A stretch of DNA of 64,000 nt from Algoriphagus vanfongensis DSM 17529 (GTDB lineage Bacteria; Bacteroidota; Bacteroidia; Cytophagales; Cyclobacteriaceae), in NCBI RefSeq assembly GCF_000429465.1, contig NZ_AUBX01000011.1:124001-188000 (forward strand), read 5' to 3'. This document shows, piece after piece, positions 41,762-50,628 of the stretch. The position numbers and the translations under genes were made by a program. A model generated the notes under the pieces. It had not been told where the DNA came from and did no database searches. It saw only the letters and a list, made by a program, of their open reading frames with translations. Each line of letters begins with the position of its first letter. The first letter of the stretch is position 1.

Positions 41762-43354
41762 TTAGAGTTTAAAGGTTGCATTGATGATACCTGCATGAGA
41801 TGCACCTGCTTTTAGCTTCACATCTCCTTTTCCTTTGATGATCCAGCTGAGGCTTTCTTTGCCATAGGCAGGAATCACGTCGATCAATTGGATTTTTTCA
41901 CCTGAGATCAGGCGATCTTCCGAAGCATCCAGATCGACTCTGATTTTGCGTAGCCATCTGGATCTCTCTCCCATTTCCGAATGAGTCGGTAGCGGGGAAT
42001 TGTTGAATAGATCCAAGCTAATGCGGGTCAAGCCATTGCCTATTGATTCGATTTTTAGATTTTGAACTTCCAGTGAAGGTTGGATAGCTGCCAGTTTGAG
42101 AATGAACTCGGTATGTTCGTTGGCGATTTCCGCCACTTGCTCATAGGGAGGATTGCTCATGGCAAAAGGCTTGATGCCGCCTACTTCCACTTTTTTCCCG
42201 GGAAAGTCTGGATGGGAAACCTCTGTCCAAGGAATGAATACATCTTCTTGTCCCAAAGAGTCTGCCCATGCCAAGAAATTAGCTTGACTGTCTGTTTTTC
42301 CTTTGAAATCAGGTGTCCAGTAGCCCGGTGTGCTGAAGCTCAACCTAGCAAAATGGAAATAAGCCCACTGGAAAAAGTCCCCGTCTGTGCCCTGATTGGT
42401 TTGTTCGTAGGCTTTGGCTGAGATCGTCTCATTATAGATGTCAGAGACCATGGCATTGATCGCTTGATCTTGCTCCAGAATAGAAGTGACCACCCGTTTT
42501 CTGGCGTTGCCAGCATTGTACTTTAGGGGAGATGAGAGGTTGTTTGCCGGAGAGAAAGTGACAAAAGCAAAGATGTTCCACTGCTCAAATAGATAGTCCA
42601 ATAGAGCCCTTGATTCTAGCTGAGAAACTGGGATATCTCCTGCCAAAGGCTCAAAAACCGGAAATTTATAAGTTAGGGATTTATTGAAGGCGATGCCTTC
42701 TTTGAGGTCTTCTGCAAACTTGCCGTCCTTGTCATCGTCCCGGCTTTCTGGATAGAGACTATACTGTCCCGCTTCACCTTTGGATCTGTCTGCTTTGACC
42801 AATACCCGCTCGTCTTCTTTGGAGATAGTGTATGCTCCCATGGGATCTTCTACTCGCATGAGGGTGATAAATCCGTCGCCATTCAGGTCAGTATAGCCAT
42901 TGTCTCCCGGGCTTCCATCACGGTCATGATCCACGGAGATAGCATTTCCTCTTCTTTCATATTTGAGAGATGCATGGTACTGCTCGTATGCATCGGGTGA
43001 CATATTGGGGAAAATGTAAAAAGTGGTGTTTTCCAATGCCTCCGAATGGTCAGCGATGAGTTTTTCTGCAAACTGTGTGGCCAGCTCTACGCTGAGCACG
43101 TCGTAGCCCTCGACTCCACCTACCACGGCGATGGCTGGTTTATAATCGAGATTTCCGGTGCCGATTTTGAGTGCCCAGATATCCTTTCCTCCGGCAGTTT
43201 TGGTGAGGGAGGTGAGGGTGGCCGATGCATCGGAACTGACTCGCTGGAGTCGCTGATTGAGTTGACTGAGTGTAGGGTAGTCAGACTGGGCAAATCCCGC
43301 CGTCGACCATCCCATACTCGCTGTCAACAGAAAGCCAAGTAAGGTTTTTTTCAT
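41762..43354 (-). CDS. M14-like paralog with lost zinc ligands (pseudo-carboxypeptidase)
   Basis: 530 residues from the ATG at 43354. An in-frame start 37 codons upstream is rejected because the 43354 ATG begins a clean signal peptide (M-K-K-T-L-L-G-F-L-L-T, ending A-G-F-A-Q). Overall it aligns with the next gene, including D-L-N-G-D-G and D-D-D-K-D-G acidic loops. At the H-S-N-E site, however, it reads V-E-G-Y-D, and the S-Y-H-N-S-G segment is replaced by F-S-P-A-N-N. The enzyme should therefore be inactive as a metallopeptidase. It may bind the same substrates as its active neighbour or chaperone it. Confidence 0.82.
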   Translation of the reverse strand: MKKTLLGFLLTASMGWSTAGFAQSDYPTLSQLNQRLQRVSSDASATLTSLTKTAGGKDIWALKIGTGNLDYKPAIAVVGGVEGYDVLSVELATQFAEKLIADHSEALENTTFYIFPNMSPDAYEQYHASLKYERRGNAISVDHDRDGSPGDNGYTDLNGDGFITLMRVEDPMGAYTISKEDERVLVKADRSKGEAGQYSLYPESRDDDKDGKFAEDLKEGIAFNKSLTYKFPVFEPLAGDIPVSQLESRALLDYLFEQWNIFAFVTFSPANNLSSPLKYNAGNARKRVVTSILEQDQAINAMVSDIYNETISAKAYEQTNQGTDGDFFQWAYFHFARLSFSTPGYWTPDFKGKTDSQANFLAWADSLGQEDVFIPWTEVSHPDFPGKKVEVGGIKPFAMSNPPYEQVAEIANEHTEFILKLAAIQPSLEVQNLKIESIGNGLTRISLDLFNNSPLPTHSEMGERSRWLRKIRVDLDASEDRLISGEKIQLIDVIPAYGKESLSWIIKGKGDVKLKAGASHAGIINATFKL

Positions 43355-43567
43355 AGGTGGTTGGTTTTTATGAAATTGTGATTCGTTGATTTTTTTCAAA
43401 ATCGGATACATGAATTTTATTAAAATTTCTGCAGAAATAGAGCGTCTGTTTTTCTGAAAGTACAATTTGTGCTTAAATGGAGGCCAGCTTGGATAAGTGG
43501 CCCGGACAAAATTTTAGTTGGACAGCTTACGAAATTTCACTTATTTCAGGGGAACCCAAGAAGTCCT

Positions 43568-44398
43568 ATGTATACTAAAATAGCCCTGGCCATTGCTTTT
43601 TCCCCGAGGATAGAAGCGCTCATTTCGGAGGTCAAACGACTGGTGACGGCCTTTGATTCGGAATTGGTGCTGATCCATGTCGGGATCAAAACCCCGGAAT
43701 TGGAAAAAAAATTAGCTGAGTTGCTGGCAAAGCATGACTGCGATCAGCCACGCGTCAAGGTACTCTGGAAAGAAGGGAAACCTGTGAAAATGATCCTGCA
43801 AGCCTGTCGTGAGGAAAAAGTGGATCTGCTTGTGGCTGGCGCACTCAAGCGAGAGGGACTGTTCAAATACTACATGGGCTCTGTGGGGAGGAAGATCATT
43901 CGAAAAGCTCCCTGCTCGGTACTGACCTTGATTGAACCAAAAGTGGAGACTTCGGAGTTTGTCAGGGTAGTCATCAATGGTACGCAGCTGGAAATCACAC
44001 CGGATGTGATCCGTCATGGGCTGAAGTTTTCGCAGGTCATCCTGGCAGATCAGGTGTCTATCCTGAATGAAATAAAAATGTATGGTCTTCAGATGGGGAC
44101 TGCCAGTGAGGATTCGGAGGAGGAGATAGCGCAGACCAGAAGGCAGCTTGTGCAGAATGAGATAGACTATGTGGAGCAGATTTTAGATAAACTTGACAAA
44201 GGAAATTTGAAAATAAATATCAAAGTGACCGGAGGGAAATGGGCGGTGGAATTGGCCCGCTTCTGTGAAAAAACGGATGCCAAACTTTTGGTGGTAGGAG
44301 ATGAAAGGAAATTGAATTTCTTTGACCGCATTTTCCCTCATGACTTGGAAGAGTTGCTCAGTACACTTCCTTGCAATCTTTTAATCGTAAAAAAATAA
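43568..44398 (+). CDS. Universal stress protein with two Usp domains
   Basis: 276 residues from the ATG at 43568. The reading frame continues 33 codons upstream, but that part is not Usp-like. The first Usp domain (about 1-135) has L-V-A-G-A near residue 86 and the nucleotide-loop G-S-V-G-R-K-I-I-R-K-A-P-C-S-V near 104. The second, more degenerate domain (about 140-276) ends with L-L-V-V-G-D and L-P-C-N-L-L-I-V. Tandem Usp proteins bind ATP or sense stress. It lies 6 bases before an antiporter gene and is cotranscribed with it, suggesting regulation of ion exchange. Confidence 0.85.
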   Translation: MYTKIALAIAFSPRIEALISEVKRLVTAFDSELVLIHVGIKTPELEKKLAELLAKHDCDQPRVKVLWKEGKPVKMILQACREEKVDLLVAGALKREGLFKYYMGSVGRKIIRKAPCSVLTLIEPKVETSEFVRVVINGTQLEITPDVIRHGLKFSQVILADQVSILNEIKMYGLQMGTASEDSEEEIAQTRRQLVQNEIDYVEQILDKLDKGNLKINIKVTGGKWAVELARFCEKTDAKLLVVGDERKLNFFDRIFPHDLEELLSTLPCNLLIVKK

Positions 44399-44404
44399 AC
44401 CTCC

Positions 44405-45640
44405 ATGGAAACGCTCAACCATAAGGAGGTCATCAATCTCCTCCTCCAGCTTGCGGCCATGCTGATCATGGCCAGAATTTTTGCGGAAATAGCGAGAAAG
44501 CTCAAACAGCCTGCAGTCGTGGGAGAGATCCTTGCAGGGATAGTTTTGGGGCCTACTATTTTGGGCTCACTCATGCCCGGATTTCATGAGTATCTATTTG
44601 GATCTCATGAGATGTCCAATATTGCGTTGGATGGATTTGTGCAGATTTCAGTGGTTTTGCTGCTGTTCATAGCAGGACTGGAAGTGGAGCTACAGATTGT
44701 CTGGAGTCAGGGCAAAAATGCACTGAGGATAGCAGTGGCTTCGATGGTGCTGCCAATTATTGCCGGTTTCGTAGTCGCTTATGCCTTTCCCGAATTTTTG
44801 GGAGTCAATATCAATGACCGGATAGTGGCTTCTACCTTTTTCGGTTTGGCGATCAGTATTACCGCTTTGGCAGTAGTGGCGAGAGTCTTAATGGACCTGA
44901 ATCTTTTCAAGACGCAAACGGGCCTTCTCATCATCGCTGCAGCAATGATTGTAGATGTGTTGGGTTGGATTGTTTTCTCTGTGATACTGTCTCTTTCGGA
45001 GTCTGGAAGTGGAGGGCTGGGAGTATGGCCGACGATAGGCTTGACACTGGCATTTACCCTGATCATGCTCACAGCCGGCAAGGGGCTGATCAATCGTACC
45101 CTTCCCTGGGTCAACAAGAAAATGGCCTGGCCTGGAGGCTTGCTTTCCCTCTCTTTGGCGACTTGCTTTCTGGCGGCTTCCTTTACTGAGTTTATAGGCA
45201 TCCACGCTATTTTTGGAGCATTTATCATTGGTGTGGCTCTGGGAGATTCGGAGTACCTGACGGAGAAGGCCAAAGAGATTTTGCATCAGTTTATCAATAA
45301 TATCTTTGCTCCCATATTTTTTGTTTCGATAGGCTTGAAAGTCAATTTTATCGAAAGCTTTGACTTGGGAGTCACGGGAGTAGTAGTGATAGTGGGATTG
45401 CTTACCAAGTTTTATGGAGCCTATCTGGGTGGACGACTTGCCAACGTGGGACGAAAAGAATCGATAATTACTGGTTTTGGACTGAGTACTAGAGGGAGTA
45501 TGGATATTATTTTGGGCTTGATCGCACTGGAGTATGGGCTGGTCTCTGATTCGCTCTTTATTGGCTTGGTTATCTTGGCCTTGGTGTCGTCTATTGCCTC
45601 AGGACCTTTGATGGGATGGGCTGGGAAATTGAAGCTATGA
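44405..45640 (+). CDS. CPA2-family cation:proton antiporter (KefB/GerN-like)
   Basis: 411 residues with about 12 membrane helices and no C-terminal TrkA-N domain, so it is the short form. Family patterns: V-V-G-E-I-L-A-G-I-V-L-G-P near residue 38, F-I-A-G-L-E-V near 82, A-S-T-F-F-G-L-A-I-S-I-T-A near 140, and F-G-A-F-I-I-G-V near 270. It exchanges Na+ or K+ for protons across the inner membrane. The upstream universal stress protein, 6 bases away, probably senses or modulates its activity. ATG start at 44405. Confidence 0.92.
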   Translation: METLNHKEVINLLLQLAAMLIMARIFAEIARKLKQPAVVGEILAGIVLGPTILGSLMPGFHEYLFGSHEMSNIALDGFVQISVVLLLFIAGLEVELQIVWSQGKNALRIAVASMVLPIIAGFVVAYAFPEFLGVNINDRIVASTFFGLAISITALAVVARVLMDLNLFKTQTGLLIIAAAMIVDVLGWIVFSVILSLSESGSGGLGVWPTIGLTLAFTLIMLTAGKGLINRTLPWVNKKMAWPGGLLSLSLATCFLAASFTEFIGIHAIFGAFIIGVALGDSEYLTEKAKEILHQFINNIFAPIFFVSIGLKVNFIESFDLGVTGVVVIVGLLTKFYGAYLGGRLANVGRKESIITGFGLSTRGSMDIILGLIALEYGLVSDSLFIGLVILALVSSIASGPLMGWAGKLKL

Positions 45641-45673
45641 ATGATTTTATCAATCACTCATCCAATAGATCAA

Positions 45674-45705
45674 TTGGCTGAAGTTAACTTTCTGGGTTAA
45701 TTTTG
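45674..45705 (+). promoter_or_regulatory. Candidate promoter of hemH
   Basis: TTG, 21 bases, TAATTTTG (exact TAnnTTTG), about 43 bases before the hemH ATG. The spacer is two bases longer than the 19 seen elsewhere. Confidence 0.45.
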
Positions 45706-45748
45706 AGTTGTGATTGAAAATTCAACCAAATCAACGAAAAGGTAAAAG

Positions 45749-46777
45749 ATGGCGAAAACCGGAAAAATTGGCGTTTTGCTGGTCAATTTGGGTACACCCG
45801 ATAGCACCAAAACTGCGGATGTAAGAAAATACCTGCGGGAATTTCTAATGGATGGAAGGGTGATTGACATCCCTTGGTTTTCCAGGTGGATGCTGGTCAA
45901 TCTGATCATAGCCCCGTTTAGAGCTCCCAAATCAGCGCATGAATATCAGAAACTTTGGACGGACCGAGGATCTCCCTTGCTTTTTCATACCCAGGATTTG
46001 GAACAAAAACTAGCCGAAAAACTGGATTCCTCCAGCTATGAAGTGGCTATCGGGATGCGGTATCAGAGTCCCAGTATTCAGTCGGGTCTTGAGAAGTTGC
46101 AAAAAGCCAATGTCAGTAAAATCATCGTGCTGCCGCTTTTTCCTCAATATGCATCAGCGACCAATGGATCTGTTATCGATAGGGTCATGGAGATCGTCCG
46201 CGAATGGCAGATTATCCCGGAGATGTCTTTCATTTCCAATTTCATAGAGCACCCGCTATTTATCAAGGCTTGGGTTGAGATGGGGCAAGAAATGATCAAA
46301 AAGGCGGATTATGATTACTACATTTTTTCCTACCATGGCTTGCCCGAGCGGCAAATCATGAAAGGCGCAGTCGATCATTATTGCCAGCTAGGCGCCTGCT
46401 GCAACAAATATCACAGCAAGAATCAGTTTTGCTATCGTGCCCAATGCTACCAGACAACGAGACTGCTGGCCGAAAAAATGAATTTACCTGAGGAGAAAGT
46501 AAAAACATGCTTTCAGTCCAGACTTGGCAATGATCCTTGGGTGAGGCCTTACACAGAAGATGTGATCAAAGAACTGGCAGCTCAGGGTGCCAAAAAGGTT
46601 TTGGCTTTTTCTCCGGCATTTGTGGCCGACTGTTTGGAAACCACGGTAGAGGTAGGCGAAGAGTACAAGGAAGTATTTATGGAGTTGGGAGGAGAGCAAT
46701 GGGACTTGGTGCCCAGCTTAAACTCCAATGATACCTGGGTCTCCTGTGTGGAGGATTTGGTAGTGAGCCATTCCTGA
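45749..46777 (+). CDS. hemH: Ferrochelatase
   Basis: 342 residues. It inserts Fe2+ into protoporphyrin IX, the last step of protoheme synthesis. Features: G-V-L-L-V-N-L-G-T-P-D near the start, W-T-D-R-G-S-P-L near residue 70, and the catalytic F-S-Y-H-G-L-P-E-R near 194. The motif C-x6-C-C-x12-C (Q-L-G-A-C-C-N-K-Y-H-S-K near 214) and the late E-T-T-V-E-V-G-E-E near 293 are also present. It has its own promoter and terminator. Confidence 0.96.
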   Translation: MAKTGKIGVLLVNLGTPDSTKTADVRKYLREFLMDGRVIDIPWFSRWMLVNLIIAPFRAPKSAHEYQKLWTDRGSPLLFHTQDLEQKLAEKLDSSSYEVAIGMRYQSPSIQSGLEKLQKANVSKIIVLPLFPQYASATNGSVIDRVMEIVREWQIIPEMSFISNFIEHPLFIKAWVEMGQEMIKKADYDYYIFSYHGLPERQIMKGAVDHYCQLGACCNKYHSKNQFCYRAQCYQTTRLLAEKMNLPEEKVKTCFQSRLGNDPWVRPYTEDVIKELAAQGAKKVLAFSPAFVADCLETTVEVGEEYKEVFMELGGEQWDLVPSLNSNDTWVSCVEDLVVSHS

Positions 46778-46798
46778 TAGAGACGACCCGATTTGACT

Positions 46799-46830
46799 AA
46801 AAGGAAGAGGGGAATTCTCTTCCTTTTTTG
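46799..46830 (+). terminator. Terminator of hemH
   Basis: An 11-bp perfect stem (46799-46809 with 46817-46827), 7-base loop, followed by T. It separates hemH from the MFS gene. Confidence 0.9.
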
Positions 46831-46858
46831 ATTTTGTTACCAAGAGAATATAAGTCGA

Positions 46859-48019
46859 TTGAAAAAGGATACACATTTTTGGCTGATTTTGGGAGTGATT
46901 TTGATTTCGGTCAATCTCCGGACTTCCATTGCTTCTGTCGGACCTTTGATTCCGTTTATTCGGGAAGACTTGGGTATTTCCAACGGACTTGCCGGATTCC
47001 TGACCACTTTGACCTTATTGACTTTTGCGTGTTTTTCTCTTTTTGCTCCTACTATTGGGAGAAATTTGGGGACTGGAAGAGCGATTTTTCTCGGGATAGT
47101 ACTCTTGATCGCAGGTGTTGTGATCCGAGTTTTGGGTGGAGTCGAACTACTCTTTGTAGGGACGGCGCTGACAGGAGTAGGGATTGTCATCGCCAATGTG
47201 TTGATGATTCCTTTTTTCAAAGCAAGGATTCCAGAGCGTTTGGGACTTATGACGGCGATATTGTCAACGGGCATGTCCCTATTTGCGGCTATTGCTTCGG
47301 GCCTGAGTGTGCCGCTGGCAGTGGATCTTGGACTTGGCTGGAGGGGCTCCTTACTCTCTTGGGCCAGTGTCATGATATTAGCCTTACTCGTATGGATTCC
47401 CCAGATGGGACCTCGGCCAACTGCTGCTCAGAGGGCGATGGGTCGAGGTGAAAATGTCTGGAAATCTCCTTTGGCCTGGCAGGTGACTCTATTCATGGGC
47501 TCTCAGTCAGTGATGTATTTTACGATGATTACTTGGATTCCTGACTTGCTTATCTCTAGAGGGATGAGTCCAGTTTTGGCAGGGTTGGCACTATCCTATA
47601 TGCAGCTTATTTCTTTGCTGGGGACGTTTTTCATCCCGGGATTTCTCGAAAAACTCAGGAGCCAATCAGGAGTCATACTAGTTATTGGATTATCCTATTT
47701 TTTGGGTTTTGGGTTGCTTTTTGTCCAGTTGGACACTGCCGCCTTCGTAGCGCTGACGATCATCGGAATAGGTAGTGGAGCGAGTCTTAGTATGGCGTAC
47801 ATGCTGATTTCGCTACGGACTGCAGATGATCAGACCACTGCCCGGCTATCTGGGATGGTTCAGTCCGCTGGATATATCCTTGCTGCAATAGGGCCATTGC
47901 TTTTTGGGATTTCATTGGATCTGATCGGAAACTGGGATTTATTGATCTGGTTTTTAATTCTTATGGCGGGAATGTTTTTGATTTTTGGAATCCCTGCTGG
48001 TAGAGACAAGAAGATTTGA
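46859..48019 (+). CDS. MFS transporter of the CynX/NimT type
   Basis: 386 residues with about 12 membrane helices. The first part S-V-N-L-R-T-S-I-A-S-V-G-P-L near residue 17 and L-A-G-F-L-T-T-L-T-L-L near 42 are typical of the CynX/YycB (cyanate/nitroimidazole-type) branch. The start is TTG; no ATG is present in frame upstream in the 82 bases before it. Substrate unknown. The terminator of hemH and the distance to the next gene make it a separate unit. Confidence 0.85.
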   Translation: MKKDTHFWLILGVILISVNLRTSIASVGPLIPFIREDLGISNGLAGFLTTLTLLTFACFSLFAPTIGRNLGTGRAIFLGIVLLIAGVVIRVLGGVELLFVGTALTGVGIVIANVLMIPFFKARIPERLGLMTAILSTGMSLFAAIASGLSVPLAVDLGLGWRGSLLSWASVMILALLVWIPQMGPRPTAAQRAMGRGENVWKSPLAWQVTLFMGSQSVMYFTMITWIPDLLISRGMSPVLAGLALSYMQLISLLGTFFIPGFLEKLRSQSGVILVIGLSYFLGFGLLFVQLDTAAFVALTIIGIGSGASLSMAYMLISLRTADDQTTARLSGMVQSAGYILAAIGPLLFGISLDLIGNWDLLIWFLILMAGMFLIFGIPAGRDKKI

Positions 48020-48059
48020 GAGTGTTGAATTAGATACCGCAGAACTCAGAGCTTTGGCT

Positions 48060-48067
48060 TACCTTTG
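48060..48067 (+). promoter_or_regulatory. Candidate -7 element for the UPF0316 gene
   Basis: TACCTTTG, identical to the tRNA-Phe -7 octamer, 25 bases before the ATG. No -33 TTG at the expected spacing. Confidence 0.45.
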
Positions 48068-48091
48068 CAGTGAAAATTTGACCTGAAGAAA

Positions 48092-48694
48092 ATGCAAGAT
48101 TTCCTCTTAGAGTTAGGGGTTTCTCCCCAGCTTTTCAACTATGTGATCATGCCGGCATTGATTTTCTTTGCCAGGATAGGTGATGTCTCCATCAATACCC
48201 TGCGGATCATGCTCATGATGAATGGCAAGCGAAATATCGCTCCGATTCTGGGCTTCTTTGAGGCCTTGATCTGGCTGATGGCGATAGGACAGATTTTTCA
48301 AAATATAGACAATCCTCTCAGCTACATCGCTTATGCGGCGGGCTTTGGGACGGGCACTTATGTCGGGATGTATTTCGAAGAAAAGCTTGCTTTGGGTCGG
48401 GTTTTGGTCCGCGTGATCACTCCCAAGCCACAGGTTGAGCTCTTGGATTTTATGAAAGAGAAAAACTACCGCTTCACCAATGTGGGTGCGGAAGGACGCT
48501 ATGGTAAGGTGAATTTGCTTTTCACGGTAATGAAAAGAGAGAACCTGAAGGAGTTTGTCACCAAAGTCAAAGAAGTAGACGAGCGGGCATTTTATACAAT
48601 CGAAAGTGTCAAAAGAGTGTCCGAAGATGACCTGAATGTGATGGAAGATAGACCTCGCTTCAAAAGCAGACTCTTCAGCAAGGCCCGAACCTGA
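48092..48694 (+). CDS. UPF0316 membrane protein (DUF5698 plus DUF2179)
   Basis: 200 residues. Three membrane helices cover about residues 15-95, with the family pattern I-F-F-A-R-I-G-D-V-S-I-N-T-L-R near 25 and F-F-E-A-L-I-W near 53. The C-terminal soluble DUF2179 domain (about 105-185) has an ACT-like beta-alpha layout. UPF0316 proteins are of unknown function; the C-terminal domain may bind a small ligand. The stop overlaps the ATG of trmN6 by one base (TGATG), so the two are cotranscribed. Confidence 0.88.
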   Translation: MQDFLLELGVSPQLFNYVIMPALIFFARIGDVSINTLRIMLMMNGKRNIAPILGFFEALIWLMAIGQIFQNIDNPLSYIAYAAGFGTGTYVGMYFEEKLALGRVLVRVITPKPQVELLDFMKEKNYRFTNVGAEGRYGKVNLLFTVMKRENLKEFVTKVKEVDERAFYTIESVKRVSEDDLNVMEDRPRFKSRLFSKART

Positions 48695-49401
48695 TGGGGA
48701 ATACTTGGTTTCAATTTCAGGAATTCCGAGTGGTGCAGGAGAAATCCGCCATGAAGATTTCCACGGATGCGATTCTGTTAGGAGCTTTGGCGGAAGGAGA
48801 AAAGGCAAGAAAAATTCTGGATATCGGAACTGGTACTGGAGTGATTGCCTTGATGCTTGCACAACGATTTGAGAATGCAGAATTGGTGGCTGTGGAGTTG
48901 GATGAAGAGGCAGCAGCAGAAGCAAAGAGCAATTTTGAAAACAGCAGATTCCAGTCGAGAATTGAACTTTGGCAAGGACAAATACAGGATTTTCAGTCAG
49001 AGGAGAATTTTGAGCTGATTGTCTCCAATCCTCCATTTTTTCCGGATCATCTCAAGTCAAGCAATGCAAAAAGAAATCAGGCGCTGCACACGGACAGGCT
49101 TTCTTTTGAAGAGCTGGCCAAGACCATCGACCAACTTCTGAGTGCTGAAGGTCAGGCTTGGATCATCTTGCCGCCAAGACAGATGGGGGAGTTGGAAGAG
49201 GAGTTTTTGAAGTTTGGGTTTTCTCTTCAAAAGGAGTTTTCTGTTCGGGACAATCCTTCCAAACCCATTCATAGAAAGGTGAGCTGCTTTAGTAGAACTC
49301 CAAAAAATGCCGAAAAAATGGAATTTTCTCTGAAAGATCCCAATGGCCAGTATTCGGTCTTTTACAAAGGGCTTTTGTCTGGATTTTTGTTGGGGTATTA
49401 G
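48694..49401 (+). CDS. trmN6: tRNA1(Val) (adenine-37-N6)-methyltransferase
   Basis: 235 residues. It methylates A37 of tRNA-Val. The SAM-binding motif L-D-I-G-T-G-T-G-V-I is near residue 44. The N6-adenine motif N-P-P-F-F is near residue 111, and the YfiC start F-x-Q-F-x-V...A-M-K-I-S-T-D is present. The next gene is 153 bases downstream; nothing else is seen there except A/T-rich sequence. ATG start overlaps the preceding stop. Confidence 0.9.
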   Translation: MGNTWFQFQEFRVVQEKSAMKISTDAILLGALAEGEKARKILDIGTGTGVIALMLAQRFENAELVAVELDEEAAAEAKSNFENSRFQSRIELWQGQIQDFQSEENFELIVSNPPFFPDHLKSSNAKRNQALHTDRLSFEELAKTIDQLLSAEGQAWIILPPRQMGELEEEFLKFGFSLQKEFSVRDNPSKPIHRKVSCFSRTPKNAEKMEFSLKDPNGQYSVFYKGLLSGFLLGY

Positions 49402-49554
49402 ATTGAGGGTGTTTTTGATTCGAAATTGACTAGAAACTCCAGTTTTTTTTAATCTTCAAGTTTATTTATCTCAGAGGAAATGGTGAGAAATGAACTCGCT
49501 GATTATATTGTTGGGTATTAATCTTTAGGGACTTATCGCGATGATTCCTGGCCT

Positions 49555-50628
49555 ATGAATAGAAATTTACTCTTCCTTTTTCTTTTGGTTTTTTCAGCCT
49601 GTGTGGACCCATACGAGGTGGATTTGGATGAAGGAAAACAACTGCTGACAGTGGAAGGCTTGGTGACGAGCCTGCCAGGCAGACAGATGATTCGCTTGAC
49701 ACGGAGTGATACTTACGGTTCAGTTTTCGAAGGATTGATTCGTCCTGTAAGCAATGCTACTGTCATCATCCGGGATAACCTGGGGAAAGTCACTTTTCTG
49801 GAAGAAAGTACGGTGGAGGATGAAAAAGGAACATACTATACTCAGGGTGACTTTTCAGTTGAGGTGGGCAAATCTTACACACTGCAAATCCAGACTTCTG
49901 ATGGGACAGTCTATACCTCACTTCCCGAAAAAGTGGAATCAGTGCCTGAAATCAACAGTTTGGTGCCGCGGACTGTGAGGATACCAGTAGAAGGAGAGCT
50001 CACAGACAGATCTGGAGTCCAGTTGGTCGCAGAAATCTCCGACCCAGTCGAACAGAATAACTTTTACTATTGGAAAAACGGCCCCTCCGTCTATGTCCTT
50101 AAGACTAGACCGGATCTTTACACTCCGAGGCCATCCGATACCAATCCCAGCAGAGAACCTCAGCCCAAAGATTGCTGTATCACCTGCTATCAGTCCGAAT
50201 ACTTGGCAAGTGCCGGGGTGTATATCGCTCAAGATGACAATTTCAATGGCCTCACCACGCAGATTCCTGTGGCTTTCATCGAAGATGACGGGCTGAGATT
50301 TATCACCACCTATCGAATTGATTTGAGACAAATCAGCATCAGTCAAGATGCGTATCGTTTTTTAAGGTTGGTCAAACAGCAAGTAGAGGTCAGTGGATCG
50401 GTATTTGATCCGCCACCAGCCTCTATCAAAGGGAATATGATCAATCTGGTCAATCCAGAGGAGACGGTTTTAGGTTATTTTATTGCCGGTGCAGAGACTG
50501 TGAGGAGAGTTTATATCAATCAGGACCAGTTGACCTATGCCCAAGCGGAAGCGATTATTCCAGATGATTGTCGGGAGGTGCCGGGTGCAGCTATAGATCC
50601 GCCTACTGACTGGGTCGAGCAGGATTGA
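49555..50628 (+). CDS. DUF4249 lipoprotein
   Basis: 357 residues. A lipoprotein signal has lipobox L-V-F-S-A-C (Cys16). The DUF4249 domain opens with V-D-P-Y-E-V-D-L...L-L-T-V-E-G-L-V-T, then a beta-rich region with two close cysteines in D-C-C-I-T-C near residue 205. In Bacteroidota these proteins usually sit next to a TonB-dependent receptor with a CarboxypepD_reg domain and act at the outer membrane. Here no receptor gene is adjacent. The 3' end overlaps the saccharopine dehydrogenase gene by 26 bases on the opposite strand. Confidence 0.85.
   Translation: MNRNLLFLFLLVFSACVDPYEVDLDEGKQLLTVEGLVTSLPGRQMIRLTRSDTYGSVFEGLIRPVSNATVIIRDNLGKVTFLEESTVEDEKGTYYTQGDFSVEVGKSYTLQIQTSDGTVYTSLPEKVESVPEINSLVPRTVRIPVEGELTDRSGVQLVAEISDPVEQNNFYYWKNGPSVYVLKTRPDLYTPRPSDTNPSREPQPKDCCITCYQSEYLASAGVYIAQDDNFNGLTTQIPVAFIEDDGLRFITTYRIDLRQISISQDAYRFLRLVKQQVEVSGSVFDPPPASIKGNMINLVNPEETVLGYFIAGAETVRRVYINQDQLTYAQAEAIIPDDCREVPGAAIDPPTDWVEQD

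Noticed and set aside
46828-47451. 207-codon frame overlapping the MFS gene
   Set aside because: Extremely Cys/Asp/Ser-rich translation with no domain; the MFS frame has twelve clear helices.
48113-49036. 307-codon antisense frame opposite UPF0316 and trmN6
   Set aside because: Covers two recognised genes and has a proline/serine-rich, unstructured sequence.
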